A stretch of DNA of 64,000 nt from Deuterostichococcus epilithicus. Taxonomy: Eukaryota; Chlorophyta; Trebouxiophyceae; Prasiolales; Stichococcaceae. The notes below the pieces were generated by a model. The model was given only the letters and a program-made list of their open reading frames with translations, searched no databases and was not told the origin of the DNA. A program made the translations under genes and the position numbers. Where the stretch lies: the NCBI GenBank assembly GCA_033439295.1, contig JAVTLE010000011.1, positions 806,082 through 870,081 on the forward strand. Reading direction: 5' to 3'. Below are positions 21,143-30,959 of this stretch, piece by piece (within the stretch, counting starts at the first letter, position 1; each line of letters starts with the position of its first letter).

Positions 21143-22601
21143 ATGACACATCGGAGGAGCTTGTCAAGTAGTCGCGCGACCTTCGTGGCGTGCCTGCTAG
21201 GCGTCGCTCTTCTGGCCCCCATCGGAGGTGAGTGCGAAGCTGCCGTTGCATCTAGGTTAGCCTGTTTATGCCGAAAAGCACTAAGCAGCCGTACAGCGGT
21301 CGTGGGCTCGCGCACCATACCCCCTTTCACCAGCGGCGTGTTATACATGGGTTCGGGCGCGTGGGAGGCCCCCTGATAAGGCATGCCGCTGTTATGCCAC
21401 TACACTGCCATACTCCTTCGTACACTTGCACACACCTTCACACGCCGAGGCGACGTGACGCCCCCTCGATCAGTGCGAGCTGGACGATCTCGGTCGCTCG
21501 GCGCAGGAGCATGCGCAAGCCGGCGCAGCCTGCTTCAAAAGTGCAAACGGTGGAAGACGCCGCGATGCAGACCTGGCAAACTCCCGCAGTGCCGGAAGGG
21601 AGCATGGAAGTGCGTCGTGTCCTCTGCCATGTATGCATGTGTCAGCGCCTCAAATAATTCATCCGTGCATTAAGCCAGGCGGTGTGTCGATGTGACATGG
21701 CATCTGGGGGGTTCATGCTGGGGCGGAACAGACCGGCACTCGAGGATGACTGCCGCTGCACGGGACTCAAGATGGAGGCGGCGCCTGGATCATCAGTTTG
21801 CATTTCAACCCTGTTTGTGCATCAGGTGCATCAAGGATCCGGACTTTTGCGGCACGGAGCAAGTGCGCTGTGCAGCTGGCTCCACACTCGTCTGCGTCAA
21901 CGGCGACCACTGGGAGTGAGTTCCATTATCTGCCAAGGCCATGTTGATGTCGGTCTCAGGTCTAGAGGCCAGCAGTGAGGCGTGTTGGACGATAGTTATT
22001 CAGGGCTTACTCTGTCTGCCTTTGCTGCCGCAGCTGTGTCTGGAGCTCGCCGCCGCCAAAGCCGCAGCCGGCATGCGCTCCGGCAGACGAGCCTGAGTGC
22101 GAGGAAGGGACATCGCCGACCTGCGTCAACGTAAACTGGCTGTGAGCTTCCTTCTAGCATCATACCTTATGACTTTTACATGCTGCTGGGGCGGGCTGCT
22201 TCGTGCATTTGCCATGGTCCGGCTTGCTTCATCATCCCCGACACTGTGTGCTGTGCGGCTTGTGTCTCTGCTGTGAGCGCGGCATGCGTGGATCCGCGCA
22301 CTGTCAGACGCAACGTTGGGTGATGCTGCAGGTGTCTTGACGATGCTGTGCCGAATACGCCACCAGCACCCTGTGCCGGCGCACTTCCAGTGCGCTGTGT
22401 GTTTGGATCGACTCCCGTCTGCATCAATGACACCTACCAGTGAGTGACCAGCTGCCACTCTTGCTCCTCCATCTGTTGGCTCTGTCCATTTATCCCACGA
22501 ACATGGCGTCGACATGCTGTGTCAACGTGAAAGTCACTGCGGCTTCTTCGATGCTGTGCAGGTGCATCTTTCCGCCGCCACCGCCATTCGGAAACCCGTG
22601 A
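21143..22601 (+). CDS. Secreted Cys-rich protein made of exon-encoded tandem repeats
   Basis: Six exons join with matching phases: 21143-21227, 21507-21609, 21826-21915, 22034-22141, 22332-22439 and 22562-22601, giving 177 residues. Residues 1 to about 30 are a signal peptide with core FVACLLGVALLAPIG. Then come Cys-rich units, each one exon, all exons after the second starting and ending in phase 2 so that each unit begins with Cys right after the splice. Unit pattern is C-x(6-12)-C-x6-C-x7-C-x(5-6), with endings such as CVNGDHWE, CVNVNWL and CINDTYQ; the first unit has three Cys (RCRPGKLPQCRKGAWK). The last exon is a short Pro stretch, CIFPPPPPFGNP. Two repeat exons are both exactly 108 nt. 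I do not recognise the family. A TGTAA lies at 22869-22873. Likely extracellular or cell wall. Confidence 0.8.
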
Positions 22602-23255
22602 ACTTCCCCCACGGCGGGGGCCTGCCATCATGCATTGTCGCTGCCTGGCCGCCAGTCGACGCGAGCAGCATTATTGCTGTCATGGCAGCCCGTATCAGCA
22701 GGAGGCGACATGGCTTGGCCTCCTATTCTGTGGGGATGTTGGTCCTGGATGGCTAATTCTTGCTGCCATAAAATTGGCTGCTACCAAGAAGTCCGTAATT
22801 TGAGGGTGCATGGGCTTATGGACCCCTGGTGTGTCTTTGCTGAAGTTGGGTGGAACTCGAAGTCCGTGTGTAAGATGAGTATGTGCAACAGGTGATTACA
22901 TCAGACGGGTCACTCTTGAACGGCGGCGCTCTCAACAGGATCTGGTGCCACTCCTTACTGCTGCGGGTGATGATTGTAGTGTTGAGTGTGTGCATGGAAT
23001 GGCACAGCACCATCCATACCGCGGATAACTTGGAGCACATACGGTATAAGATGCAATGCATTGCGGCGTCAGTGTGCACTGCACGAAGCTTGATCCCAAC
23101 CGTCCCAATGGGTCAACAGCATTGCAGTGCCCACAGGCCCACTGACCCGCAGTAGGGCCGCTGACCACGAGACTAATGTGCGGCGGCCTCAAACCACCCA
23201 ACCGTGCTTCCAGGGCTGCCGTGTGTCCCGTCCCCGAGGACGATTGACAGGGCCA
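22602..23255. other. Convergent 3' spacer
   Basis: It lies between the Cys-rich gene and the small plastid-type gene. TGTAA motifs occur on the plus strand at 22869-22873 and on the minus strand near 22896-22900. Nothing else is recognisable. Confidence 0.45.
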
Positions 23256-24219
23256 TTAGCGGCGCTGCTCGTCGTTCTTAGGCTTCCTGTCGTTTGGCGG
23301 CGAGCTGCCGCCCTCCCCCTCGGCACCATCGCCCTCATTGTTGTCCTTACCATCACCCTTCGTAGTGGCCAGGAGCTGCTCGTACCGCTCCATGAGCGCC
23401 TACAGTGCAACACGCAAGGGTTTTAAAAATGCTAGAGCTTGGGGGGGGGGCGAAGCTGCCGAACGTGATGGCTACCGCTTGCATGTTGACGCACGGTCCT
23501 GACGCGCGGGCAGCGGTGCCGCCGCCGCTGCAGCGCTGCGCGCTATGCTGCGCGGAGAGGGGCGCATTGGGGGGAGTCCCGGCGCCGCTGGAGGCGCCCA
23601 CCGCACTTGCCGCCACATCGTGGCAGGGTGCTGCATCGCGAGCTGGGTCTGTCTGGCACCAGGCCGCACCCTCAACGTACCGAGCCAGTGGCGCCCACAG
23701 ACAGACGACTGAGAAGCACTCCTGGCGCCGGCCGCCAAAGATAACCACACCGCCAAGACTTCCCCGGGATGATTGCGGGGTAGAAGGCAGGACCTCGTTG
23801 GGGGAACATACAGGCGCCTTTTGGTACTGGTCGAGGGACTGCTGCGCCTGAGCGGAGCACAAAGGCTGGCGAGTGGGAAGCGACATTGGCACCTTTTGGT
23901 ACTGCTCCAGGGACTGCTGCGCCTGGGCGCGCGCCTCCTCGACCGACTGCTGCGCATCGGCCACCTGCTGGTTGATGTAGTCAGACGCGTCCTCCACCTG
24001 CGGGTTTTCAAAGATTCCAAGGGGCTCAACCCCCGCGGTGGCAGGACGAAACTCGGCGATGCTTGAGGAGGGTTGCACCATCATGAGGAGGGCGCAGGTG
24101 GCAAGGTGGGAGAGCAGCTCGGTGGGGTGGGAGCCCAGAGCTGCGGTGCGGCACCCTGCAGTCGGCAGTGAGTCTTTCACACTGATAGATGACAAGACTG
24201 CACAGCAGCATTCCTGCAT
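23256..24219 (-). CDS. Small putative plastid protein with coiled-coil tail
   Basis: Two exons, 23893-24219 and 23256-23399, both phase 0, give 156 residues. The N-terminal third is rich in Ser/Ala/Cys with a hydrophobic run (HLATCALLMMVQPSSSIAEF) that could be a transit or membrane segment. The middle reads GVEPLGIFENPQVED and then a heptad-like QQVADAQQSVEEARAQAQQS, likely coiled coil. The C terminus is acidic and polar, ending KNDEQRR. I do not recognise the family. The proposed ATG shares its A with the stop of the upstream VPS62-like gene (TGATG at 24217-24221), which is odd for a nucleus; the true start could differ, or these exons could be the end of the VPS62 gene. Plastid location is inference. 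Confidence 0.5.
23811..23855 (-). repeat. Decayed intronic copy of an exon end
   Basis: In the intron of the small putative plastid gene, the end of exon 1 (about 23885-23935) is repeated 74 bp further into the intron. Both read AQQSLxQYQK. The donor GT of the real exon is GC in the copy. Confidence 0.8.
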
Positions 24220-27200
24220 CACGCCATCGAGGCTTTCAAATTGTATTTGCGTTTTGTTTCTTCCGAGTTTCTCAAGTGCATCACCTGCTCCTCCACTGGC
24301 TCCAGCAGAGTCGGCACGCCAGGGACCAGCGGGAAGAACACCTGCACAGTGCACAAGGCACACGTGAAAGCATTTGAAAGTGGCGGGGGAGATACACCCA
24401 GGTTGGCTGAACACGTCTCGCCAAGCGGCACCCAAAGAAGCGGCGCCCTCCCAGGTTGCAGCAGACCGCGGCACAAGCGTTCGAGTCCGTCACTCCTCGC
24501 TACTCACGGCAGGGGGCGCTGTAGCTGCGAGAGCCAGTGGGGTTTGGCGAGCAGGCGGATGACAAACAACCCAGACAAGGAGCAGCGCGCACCGTCTGCA
24601 GCCATGTCCGTGACACCGGGTTCTCCGAGCCTACGAACCACTCCTGCAGCGCCGGCGCCTGCACCGTCGAGCCCCACTTGCCTGCGGCGCGGCAGACACG
24701 AGCGCCTCGGGTTTGAGCACCTGACAGGACTGTGGACCGGCTCGCAGAGGTGCTGCCTGCACACGGGGTCCGCAGCCTGACTAATTCTCAGCTTTTGATA
24801 ACCAACAACAGCAGCAATCGCAGGCATGCCGGGTGTGAGCGGCAGAGCACGCACCGCCGTACTGCAGCCAATCGGGGTTGGGGTCGTGCCGCAGCGTCAC
24901 GCCGCGCGCCTGTGCCAAGGCGGTGCCGACAGGGCTCACAGCGCTGGCGCTGACGATGTTGGCGGCTGCACTGCCGCTGGTGCTGGAGTCGCTGCCGCCG
25001 CTGACGCCAGCGCCGTCGGCTGCACTGCCACGGCCGCTGAAGCTGTTGCCACTGGCACTCCCGCCATTGCCGCCGTTGCTGCCGCTGCCACCATCCAGGC
25101 TGGGGTAGGCTGTGCCATTGAGCTCCTCACCGCGGCTCTCCACGCTGGGCAGCTTGCCATTCGACGTGACGAGCACGCACGTGTGCGGCGCCCACAGCTT
25201 GCCTGCAGCAGGGTGCAACAAGGTTGGCCAGGCGCTGGACTGGTCTTCCAAGCATGAAACGATGTTTTGTGTGTAGTTGTGCATATGTGTAATTTTACAT
25301 CCCACAGACATGCATGTCATGCCGCAACAGGCACCAGCCCGAGGTGCTTTTCGGGCCACGCAGCCTTGTCCGCGGCAACAGGCAGGCCGAGGACCGTCTC
25401 GGCTGGTCTGGTCGTTGAAGGCGCCAAATAGGCGGATGGTGGTGCCCGGGTAGGGGTAGCTGCCGTGGCCGTTGATGGCCACGAAGGACTCTGGCCGCCC
25501 CTCTGCTGTGCGCGGCACCTCGTCGGCAGAGCGCCAGGTGCCGTCGATGTGCCTGCGGCGACAGCACATCCCTCTCAGCACAGCCTGTGGCGCGGTGCAT
25601 GATGGCAAGGCAGGCCCGGGTGACGGCCATGCTGGGGAGTGACGAGGGTGCATGCGGGTAGTGCAGGCAGTTCATTGAGTTGGAGCACTGGACGCCCTCA
25701 GGCTTCACGTGGGCATGGGTTGAGCCGTCGGTGTGGCGGCACATCGGCACATGCGCAGCTGGGCCAGCTGGCGTGGCAGCCGTCCGCTGTGTCTCAGGGA
25801 ACAGGAGGCGTCGCACAGCTGCAAACCGGCAGCGAGCCCCACCTGTGGCAGGAGTAGTAGACGCCGGTGACCTGCTGCCCGTCCGGCGTGAGCCGCACCG
25901 TCACATGCTCCCAGTCGCTGCACGCAAAGGCGTTGAGTGGTCAACAGCAGCGCCGCACGGAGCGCCTTGCAGCGTGCAGCCCGCAGGCGGACGCATGCTC
26001 TTTCTCGAATGTCGGGCACAACACTCTGATGTCCAGCAGGCGGCGGATGGCAGGTGGTCGAAGTTGTGCAGCACCTGTCGTGCGCGCCCAGGGTCCTGGT
26101 GGGAATGATGCCGAAGGGCCTGTACGGCCTGCAGGTCGTGTCGCGCGAGGCATTGGCTTGGCTGGAGATAGCCTGAATGAGGATGAAGCACACGCAGAGC
26201 TAGCCGTGCAAACTCATGCGCTCACTGCCATCAGGCGAGCAACGAAACAGGAAGCATACAGCGCGGTGTTGAGTCCCCACCCGTTGAACGCAAAGAATTT
26301 CATGTAGACGACTTCGAGTGCGTCGCGCTGCCCATGCAGATCCACCGTCTCCTGCCACAATTCGAGAGCACGCCACTCAGTCGCCCCATCTGCGCACTCT
26401 CTCACGAGCTGACCAGTACAACAAGCCCTCGAAGCATTCTCTGGAGCGCGCATGTGAGCTTGGAACAGCAGCCTTTACTGCACATCCTTGCACTGCACAT
26501 CACCTGGCCGAATCCTCCTTGCTAAACCACAAACTCCTGGTACTTCCATGCCGAATGACACTCGCAGCACTCGCCAGAGCGCGCACCCGAATGTGGGCGT
26601 ATACGGGGATATCATTCAGACCCTCCGGCTGCCCCGGCCGCGCATTGCGCTGCAGCTGGATCTGCAGCCGCTGCTTGGGGTCCGCCTCGTAGGCTTTCCG
26701 CAGCGAGTGGGCGTCCAGCTTGCCGTACGGCACCACCACTGCAGATAAGAAGGCCCGGCGCCAACTTTCGGTTCAGCAGGTTCAGCCCGCAGGGACATCG
26801 AAGCTCGACTTGCAGCCGGCCGCCAGCGCTCAAAGTAGAGTCAGCTCCGTGATTGCTGTCCTCGAATGCCGCCCACAAACAATGGTTGCTGGCACAAAAA
26901 AATGGGAGGGGCTTTAGTATCTGCAAACGGTCGTCTGCTTGACGTAGCTGGAGCAATGTGCACCTACGTGTACCAGAAGCTTCTTGGCTCCAAAGCAGTC
27001 AGCAGGTCGCTGCCCGATCCGGCCCCATCACGCAGGCAGCAGCCACGGCGAGCCGTATTGAGCGCGTAGGCCGATATCCCACCTCTGTCCACCCGGCGAC
27101 GCAGCATGAAGTTCTTCATGACGGCCAGCCGCGCGTGCTGCAGGAACCACTCGACGGTACATGGGAAGAAGCGCTCTCGCGGGTGCAGGTAGAACACCGG

Positions 27201-27486
27201 CGTGTTGGCCGCCACTACCTCTGCCAGCTCCTGTCGGTGAGGGTCTAGTTCATCGATTCTGTTTGGATTCTGAATGCACGCACCGCACATGAGACGGTCG
27301 GAGCAGGAACCTGCGACAGGGACTGGATGGTGCAGGCCACATGGGTACCATGCGTGTGCAATCCACTTGGCTCCTGCTGACCAGATGAGCGGGCTCCCGT
27401 AAGCCCGGGCACAATTTGGCCCTCACAGTCTCGGAAACCTACCTCCACAGTGGCTGGGTAGCTGCTGCCGCTGCCGTCTGCATTGG

Positions 27487-27526
<40 letters not shown>

Positions 27527-27995
27527 GCCGCCGCCGCCATTGCTCTGCAAGGCGTCTGCCTCTGTGGCTGCTGGCGCGGAGTTCGTTCGCAGGCCCGCAA
27601 AGCACAGGATGAGCGGCCGAAGCCGCGTTGCCTGCTCATACAGCTTCTCGGGGCTGCGCCACCGCAGCCTGCGCCGGTGTTGAGCATGCCCCGTCACGCA
27701 ATTGGCCAATCATCCTGCACAATCGAGTTGCATATCCCCGAGTACGCATATAAGCCGGTAGCGAGCATGCGAGCATGCAGCAAGCATGTGCCAGGCGTCA
27801 TGGCACTGGCGCATACCTGACGCTGTGATCCACCAGACCGCTGCCAAAGAACGAAGCAGGAGGGTTGTGTTGCACGGCCGACCAACTCGCGAGGCTGGTA
27901 CAGGCTCTGCGGGGCTGGCACTGTGCGCCGTGCAAACCACTGTAAAGCTGCTGCGGCTTCGCCATCCCCCGTGCAAAGGCGCCGTAGCAGTCCAT
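24219..27995 (-). CDS. VPS62 / DUF946 family protein
   Basis: This family was named after yeast Vps62 but its molecular function is not well known. Minus-strand exons carry its landmarks in order: EKLYEQATRLRPLI with a poly-Ser run (about 27423-27657), NTPVFYLHPRERFFPCTVEW (about 27080-27230), VVVPYGKLDAH (about 26590-26750), EVVYMKFFAFNGW (about 26290), DWEHVTVRLTPDGQ with GVYYSCHR (about 25840-25925), GHGSYPYPGTTIRLFGAFND (about 25390-25500), ARGVTLRHDPNPDWLQYGG (about 24870-24925), and KWGSTVQAPALQEWF with NPVSRTWLQT (about 24590-24690). The last exon joins in phase as VFFPLVPGVPTLLEP and stops at 24219-24221. A possible first exon begins MDCYGAFARG at 27995, low confidence. Some inner borders are not resolved. 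Confidence 0.8.
27487..27535. repeat. GCT/GCC trinucleotide repeat coding for poly-Ser and poly-Gly
   Basis: A run of about twelve GCT units followed by GCC units. On the minus strand it reads as Gly then about twelve Ser in the VPS62-like N-terminal region. Length is likely variable between strains. Confidence 0.85.
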
Positions 27996-28548
27996 ATTGT
28001 GCTTTACAGCGAAGTTATCGACGAGCTATCCGTTCAGAGCTGCAATATTGCTCGTTATGATTTGGACAAGAAAGTCGATCTGGAAGTGGTGTCAGGAAGG
28101 CTGTCATCGAGTCGACAATCGAAGCGTTGGGAAGGACCAGTGTGGTGTGAATGCTCAAGGCGGGCACTGTAACAATAACACGAGTGTGCCGCAGCACCTG
28201 ACCGGCCTTCCAAGCTGCATTTAGCTTCCGACCAGCTACCAGCGAATCGAACTTGGCAAACTCAAGTGTGAAACATATCTTTTGCATCTAGTTTCTCTAC
28301 ACTCTTCCCTCCATCTTCGCCAGTCTCTCGTGCGAACAGCCAAGCAGCTACAGAAATCGAAAATTTCAACGACAATCTGAGCGCCGCAGCTGGTGGGGAC
28401 GGCATTTGTCAATCCAACTCCTACCTAGAGAGGTGGCAACGACCGGCTGCCTGAGAAATTCGTCAGTTTCGTGATTTCGACTGCTCTGATTGTCACGGGG
28501 ACCGCCGCTGAGTGTTCTTGATGCCACAGTCACGGAAAATCACTGAGA
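27996..28548. other. Spacer between two minus-strand genes
   Basis: It holds the presumed promoter of the VPS62-like gene and the 3' UTR of the next minus-strand gene. A minus-strand TGTAA lies near 28004. No coding signal seen. Confidence 0.45.
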
Positions 28549-30519
28549 TTAGCGGCGCAGCTGGCAGCAGCAGCAGTAGATCAAAACTGCGACGATGAGC
28601 ACGATGACGACGACGGCGATGACGATGCCTGCAGTCAGCGAAACACGCTTGTAAGTACACCAGACGGGCAATTTCATGCCAGCATGAGTGGAAAGGGCAG
28701 ATGCAGGCGCCCACCGACAATGGCGCCTGGCGACAAGCCCACGCCATTCCCAAAGCCAGGAATCCTGACGACGTCACAGCCCGGGCCGCTGTAAGCATTG
28801 ATCTTGACCTGCAAGGATTGGAGTGGCGTCGTTCAGTACCAACAACCAAAACCTGGCGCCAGTGATACGTTAAGGTCTGTACTTGATGATTCAACTGCTG
28901 CGCACGCTGGATGGATGAAACAGCCTGCACCTGAGACATAAGCTAGGAGCTGCCTGAACAGACGCAGGGACGACGAGAGGACGAGGAGCGCACATCCACA
29001 GCCACCCTGGCGTCAGGTGAGGTTGAGTTGCATTTGTTCTTGACGAACACGAAGCCGACGTCGGCTGGCCAGCAGATGTTGTCGGTGTCTGTGAAGCACA
29101 AAAAAACACCACATGAGGGTTGTCTGAGAATGTTGTGCAGCATGCATGTAGTCTACAGGATATGCTGTCATATGCACAAGGATGCCTGGACAACAGCAGC
29201 AACGCACCGATAAATTCGTCGGTAGTCAAATTCGTTACGATGGCCTTTGCCGGTGCTGCGTGTGCACAAGCAGGGTTCTTAGATGCCGATCAATGCTTGA
29301 AATGTTGTGTCTAATTTCCCAGCAGACGACCGCCAGCACAGCATTTGGCACCAAGCAGCCCTGAGACACCCTCATCCCCACCAAACGTACCCTGGTCAAA
29401 CACTTTGTTGCAGGTCTCCTCGCTGTAGTTCTCGACCGTGTCGCAATTGATCTGTGTCGGGTTGAGGCTGCTGAACCCGAAGTTGTTGAGGCGCGTGTTC
29501 GCGCACGCGCCCGGGATGTACAGCTTGGAGATGCTGCGTCAGAAACGACGACTGTCGTCAGCAAGATGAATGATGCAGCAGTGCTTCGCTTGACGACCAT
29601 TAGTGGCCGTCGAACCGAAAGTAGCAGATGCTACCAACTGCTACAGTACATGTGAGCCGCTGCAGCCGCTCCATCTGTACCATTTGTCTGAGGGAGTTTA
29701 GCCGGTGCATGGCGCACAAGCACGATCATACAGCCAGCGTTTTCAGAACCAAGCACGGCCTTTGCTTGCGTCCCGCTTGACGCAAGGGCACTACTCGTAT
29801 GCGTGGCGCTGGTCAAGCGCAACATCGTGACAGTTGCGGCTGAGCCAACCTCAGGGCAAGTCAGTGGCTAGTGCCTGCTTCTCGGATGATTGCTGAAGCT
29901 CTTGAATACCCGAAGCACCGCGTCTTGTCGTGTGCCTATCGATCATCAGCTGCAACAGAGCTGGGATCGCCCCAGAAGAAACAAGGGATAGCAGCGTGCC
30001 CACACGCCAACGCTGCTGAGGATGCTAAAACTGAAAGAGAGGCCCCAGGTGCAGCCGCGGCGTATGCGCCCTGCCACACACCGTCGATTGAATCTGCTAC
30101 AGTGAGAAGAAAACTTCGCCCACCTCAGGTCTGCGTGGGTGCAGCCATCGCCCAGCGTCACCTCACCCAGCGCTTCCGTGTAATTGTACTCCTCCTGCGC
30201 AGCGTCGAGGGCACGGAGTCACGATGGCCCGCACGGACGGTCTTAAGAGACGTGCATGAGACAAAATCTTCCCGGCCTGTCACGCAACAGCGACAAGGGC
30301 GGCACGCACCTTCTTGATCGTGTACTGGAATCCTGCAAACACATGCCAGAAGGTCATTCTAGGCCGGTCAGTGAGTCTTGGGCGTGTGACAGGCTACTCA
30401 GGCCTCGACTTGCCTGTGCAACCACCGTTGCCCTTGACTGTCAGTGTAAACGCGTCTGCCGACGCCAGGACGGTCAAGGCCGAAAAAGCGGCTAGCATCA
30501 TAGCACTGTGGCGCGCCAT
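28549..30519 (-). CDS. Small secreted / type I membrane protein of unknown family
   Basis: The first exon begins MARHSAMMLAAFSALTVLAS, a clear signal peptide, and ends FTLTVKGNGGCT at a GC donor (gcaagt). A tiny exon (about 30315-30337) encodes GFQYTIKK in matching phase. Next come EEYNYTEALGEVTLGDGCTH (about 30130-30207), YIPGACANTRLNNFGF and NCDTVENYSEETCNKVF (about 29393-29534), DTDNICWPADVGFVFVKNKC (about 29000-29094), SSIQRAQQLNHQ, then NAYSGPGCDVVRI. The last exon encodes one membrane helix, GIVIAVVVIVLIVAVLIY, a cluster of four Cys and CQLRR. The outer part has paired Cys and at least one NxS/T site (NYS, NST), so it is probably a glycosylated ectodomain. The Cys cluster could be palmitoylated. 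I do not recognise the family. Confidence 0.72.
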
Positions 30520-30959
30520 GTGATATCTGCTTCGCTCCGCTTTGAAACTGAGACTGTCAGCAGTCTCAGATGTGATGGCAGTCGGTTTGTGACGCTCGTG
30601 CCGCCGTCAAGCGATCTGGGCGGCGCTGCGAGAAACCGAGCGAATCGCTGTCTGGTAAATGTCTGAAGCTCTGCCGCATGCCTCTGGACCGGACTGGACG
30701 GGCGAGCACGCTCAGCCTTGACAGTCCCCGCCGGAGGGTGAAGTCTTCATCCCGTCTTCATCTCACTCGCAGCCAGCAGATGCCACCTCAGATGCTGGGC
30801 AGGTGTTTGCACAAGCGATTGCAGGAGCAGTTTGCGATTTTGTCTTGACGATACGTTTACTTCATCTTGAGCTTCTCAGCCCCGCGACAAGCTTTCGAAC
30901 CGGTGAACCAACGTGAGCACCTGTCGCTGCAAGTCTTTTCGATATTGACACGACTCGCC
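30520..30959. promoter_or_regulatory. Divergent promoter region, membrane protein / PYROXD1
   Basis: About 440 bp between divergent start codons, holding both promoters and 5' UTRs. No motif of note. Confidence 0.45.
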
